Assembly: GCA_030620005.1 (NCBI GenBank)
Contig: JAUXAJ010000082.1
Coordinates: 1-16,897, forward strand
Reading direction: 5' to 3'
DNA: 16,897 bases
Source: Promethearchaeota archaeon
GTDB lineage: Archaea; Asgardarchaeota; Lokiarchaeia; Sigynarchaeales; SOKP01
Below, piece by piece: positions 14,592-16,897 of the stretch. The notes beneath the pieces are model-generated. The model was given only the letters and a program-made list of their open reading frames with translations, was not told where the DNA came from and made no database searches. The position numbers and the translations under genes were made by a program. The stretch's first letter is position 1. Each line of letters begins with the position of its first letter.

Positions 14592-16472
14592 ATGAGTGCA
14601 AATTTAATAGGTTATAATGGTAAGATTGCTTTCGTAAATTTAAATGATGAGAAAGTGGATGTTAAGGATCTTGATCCGAATATCGCAAGAGATTATCTTG
14701 GAGGGACTGGATTAAGTGCTAAGATCATTTATGATTTGCTATCAGAAGAAGATTACAATACGCTTAAAAAGGACCCCTTTTCGGAGATTAATCCTTTAAT
14801 TTTTGCAACGGGTCCAGTAACGGGAACGATTAGACCTTCATCAGGGCGATATTCGGTTTCAGGGATATCTCCTTTGACAGGTATATGGGGTGAAGGCACA
14901 TCAGGTGGTACATTTTGCATTTCCTTGCGCAACAGTGGTTTTGATGCAATTGTCATTACCGGGAAGGCAAAAAACCCTCTTTACTTATATATCAATGATG
15001 GGAACATTGAATTCAAGGATGCCAGTAAAATACATGGGAAAGATTGCTATGAGGCTCAGAAATTAATTAAAGAAGAATTAAATAGCGAAAAAGTGAAAGT
15101 TGCAACCATAGGAATTGCAGGCGAAAATTTAGTAAAATATGCCGGAATCATTAACGATGAAGGAAGAGCTATTGGACGATGTGGTTTAGGTGCTCTCATG
15201 GGTTCAAAAAATCTCAAAGCTCTAGCAATTCACGGAACTAAAAGAGTAAAAATAGCTGATCCAGAAATTGGTAAAAAAATATTGAAAGAAGCTGAAGCTA
15301 GGGATAAAAAATTGTTTCTTAAAAAAGCTGTAGCCAATGTCTTTCATCTTTATGGAACTAATTCATATCTTGATATTGGAATGGTTTTGGGCGATACTCC
15401 AGGGTATTATTTTACAAATACAGAATATTTAGCAGAAAAATTGACTGGAAAAACATTAAAAGAACTCTTTCCTGTTTTTAATTATGGATGTGCAGGTTGC
15501 ACGTTGCAATGTGGTAAATCAACAATCATAGAAGTTGATGGAAAAGAAATTGAGGTAGATGGTCCCGAATATGAATCCGTAGCAGCATTTGGTCCCATGG
15601 TTGGCGTTTTTGATCCTGTAACTGTTATATTATCAAATCATAAATGTAACGTTTATGGATTTGATACGATTTCGGGAGGTGTCAGCATCTCATTTTTAAT
15701 TTATTTAGTGGAAAATAATCTTGGAATCGAGAAAATAAAACCACACCTAAAAGATATAAAAATAGAAGATATTAAATGGGGAAACGGAGAATTAATTCTA
15801 CAATTAATTGACAAGATCTCAAAAAGAGAGGGTATTGGTGATGTACTGGCAGAAGGCGTTAGAATCATGGCTGAGAAATTTGAAGTTGATCCTGAATTGG
15901 CAGCTCATGTGAAAGGCTTAGAGGTGCCCATGCATGACCCAAGAGCCTTCGAGGGACAAGCATTAAGTTACATGACGTGTTGTGTTGGCGCTAATCATGA
16001 GAAATGTGATTGGTTTAGTGCTGAAATTGGGAATATGGGATATAAAATATTACGTATTAAAGGTGGAGGTGGTGGCAAAAGGAGTATAGAACGACGAGAA
16101 AAGGGCGTGATGGCATTTCAAGATATTAGGGCTATTGATGACTCTGCTGTGAATTGTAATTTCAGAAATCCTGAACTAGAAGATATCATTGGATATATTA
16201 ACGCAGCAACGGGATTTAACTACAATCGAAAATCATTATTAAAAGTTGGAGAGCGCATTAATACCATTAAAAGAGTCATCAGCTGTAAGTTAGGTATAAC
16301 TAGAGCAGACGATAAATTAGCTGGGATAAATACTAAAGTCTTACAGAAAGGAAAAATCGCGGGAGTTACGCTTGATTTAAAGGATAATTTAAAACGATAT
16401 TATAAGGAACGAAAATGGGATTGGGAAACAGGTGCGCCGACCCAAGAAAAACTAGATGAATTAGGAATATAA
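14592..16472 (+). CDS. Aldehyde:ferredoxin oxidoreductase (tungsten-pterin type)
   Basis: Oxidises aldehydes to carboxylic acids and reduces ferredoxin, using a tungsten-bis-pterin cofactor and one 4Fe-4S cluster. From the ATG at 14577 the cluster cysteines are Cys305, Cys308 and Cys312 (GCAGCTLQC) plus Cys527 (DDSAVNCNF), matching the family arrangement. The pterin-binding region reads NVYGFDTISGGVS. Also conserved are GRYSVSGISPLTG, GRCGLGALMGSKNLKA, DGPEYES and VPMHDPRAFEG. The protein has about 626 residues, usual for the family. GAGG at 14579-14582 lies 9 bases before ATG 14592, which I prefer to ATG 14577. The gene starts 23 bases after the dehydrogenase stop and is probably co-transcribed with it. 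The preferred aldehyde substrate is unknown. A long poly-T follows. Confidence 0.95.
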   Translation: MSANLIGYNGKIAFVNLNDEKVDVKDLDPNIARDYLGGTGLSAKIIYDLLSEEDYNTLKKDPFSEINPLIFATGPVTGTIRPSSGRYSVSGISPLTGIWGEGTSGGTFCISLRNSGFDAIVITGKAKNPLYLYINDGNIEFKDASKIHGKDCYEAQKLIKEELNSEKVKVATIGIAGENLVKYAGIINDEGRAIGRCGLGALMGSKNLKALAIHGTKRVKIADPEIGKKILKEAEARDKKLFLKKAVANVFHLYGTNSYLDIGMVLGDTPGYYFTNTEYLAEKLTGKTLKELFPVFNYGCAGCTLQCGKSTIIEVDGKEIEVDGPEYESVAAFGPMVGVFDPVTVILSNHKCNVYGFDTISGGVSISFLIYLVENNLGIEKIKPHLKDIKIEDIKWGNGELILQLIDKISKREGIGDVLAEGVRIMAEKFEVDPELAAHVKGLEVPMHDPRAFEGQALSYMTCCVGANHEKCDWFSAEIGNMGYKILRIKGGGGGKRSIERREKGVMAFQDIRAIDDSAVNCNFRNPELEDIIGYINAATGFNYNRKSLLKVGERINTIKRVISCKLGITRADDKLAGINTKVLQKGKIAGVTLDLKDNLKRYYKERKWDWETGAPTQEKLDELGI

Positions 16473-16485
16473 TCTTCTATACTAA

Positions 16486-16501
16486 TTTTTTTTTTTTTTT
16501 T
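16486..16501 (+). terminator. Poly-T (T16) terminator after the aldehyde oxidoreductase
   Basis: An uninterrupted run of 16 T residues begins 13 bases after the stop codon. Long T runs terminate archaeal RNA polymerase. No hairpin is evident. Confidence 0.6.
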
Positions 16502-16778
16502 AATTTAAAATTTTACTAGTGATATTTTATATTAATAATTTCAAGGGCAAAAATTTCATTAATTCATCCGAAATAAACTTATTTATATAAATTATTAATA
16601 TGACAGAGCGGATGTTTTTCTGGCTCAGCTCATTTAAAATAAATCTTATAGAAATTTCCAATTTTTTATAAATAATTGTAAGGTTATATTTTAAGAAAAT
16701 TTGCTTAAATTTTTTAAAAAAAAGACATTTTCATCTTAATAATCAATTTAATTCACAATTAAAAAAGGTTAAAATTTG
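16502..16778. other. AT-rich spacer before the right-edge gene
   Basis: Between the T16 tract and the start of the next frame I see no coding frame or RNA gene. A short GC-richer patch (about 16600-16630, GACAGAGCGG and CTGGCTCAGCTC) stands out but matches nothing I know. AAAAAAGGTT (about 16761-16770) is the ribosome binding site of the next gene. Confidence 0.4.
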
Positions 16779-16897
16779 ATGTTTAATTGGAGAGAGATTT
16801 CTAAATTAAAAAAGCAATATAAATTTGGGGCATGTAACGGTGGATGGAAGTATGATTCTTATCCTGAACTTGAGTCCTTAGATGCGGGTAAATCTAT
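16779..16897 (+). CDS. Hypothetical protein, N-terminal part only (cut by right edge)
   Basis: ATG at 16779 opens a frame that stays open for 39 codons to the edge. AAGGTT lies 8 bases upstream as a ribosome binding site. The visible residues begin MFNWREISKLKKQYKFGACN and continue with GGWKYDSYPELESLDAGKS. There is no signal peptide or membrane segment. I do not recognise the family. Confidence 0.55.
   Translation, partial: MFNWREISKLKKQYKFGACNGGWKYDSYPELESLDAGKS

Noticed and set aside
16486..16501. Poly-T run as a sequencing artefact
   Set aside because: The position just after a stop codon and archaeal T-tract termination explain it, although the exact length may be imprecise.

Overview
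The window comes from an archaeon. It holds a geranylgeranylglyceryl-phosphate synthase and a geranylgeranyl reductase, both of archaeal membrane-lipid synthesis. Promoters look like archaeal TATA elements, several genes have GGTG/GGAG-type ribosome binding sites, and transcription units end in T-tracts. The DNA is very AT-rich, especially between genes. The gene mix (an iron-sulfur protein with a long N-terminal region, a fat/aldehyde-oxidising set, a ferredoxin-linked aldehyde oxidoreductase) suggests an anaerobic, organic-matter-degrading lineage. An Asgard/Lokiarchaeia-like genome is my best guess, but the sequence alone does not prove it.

Layout. Positions 1-4304 are all on the minus strand: an iron-sulfur protein cut by the left edge, then a lipid block of GGGP synthase and geranylgeranyl reductase (reading direction is reductase to synthase, ends overlapping), and a polyprenol/dolichol-kinase-type membrane protein. 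Positions 4563-11959 are on the plus strand: a TetR-type regulator divergent from the kinase, a Gfo/Idh/MocA oxidoreductase, a large acyl-CoA dehydrogenase, an M24-fold protein with an altered active site, and a membrane-anchored alpha/beta hydrolase fused to a multi-helix membrane domain. A 7-helix membrane protein lies convergent at 12138-12863. Positions 13244-16472 hold a broken iron-containing alcohol dehydrogenase followed closely by an intact tungsten-type aldehyde:ferredoxin oxidoreductase. A new reading frame enters at the right edge.

How the genes may work together. The lipid block makes the first ether bond of archaeal lipids and saturates the isoprenoid chains; the kinase could phosphorylate a prenyl alcohol for the same metabolism (inference). 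The acyl-CoA dehydrogenase and the M24 protein are separate transcription units but carry the same 44-base promoter segment with one mismatch, so they are probably controlled together. The alcohol dehydrogenase plus aldehyde oxidoreductase would form an alcohol-aldehyde-acid route feeding ferredoxin, but the dehydrogenase reading frame is broken by a stop and frameshifts.

I found no CRISPR array, transposase, tRNA or rRNA. The most interesting signals are the duplicated promoter segment, the broken dehydrogenase, a cysteine-rich in-frame extension beyond the UGA stop of the 7-helix protein, a 21-base palindrome ahead of the dehydrogenase, and the unusual M24 active site.
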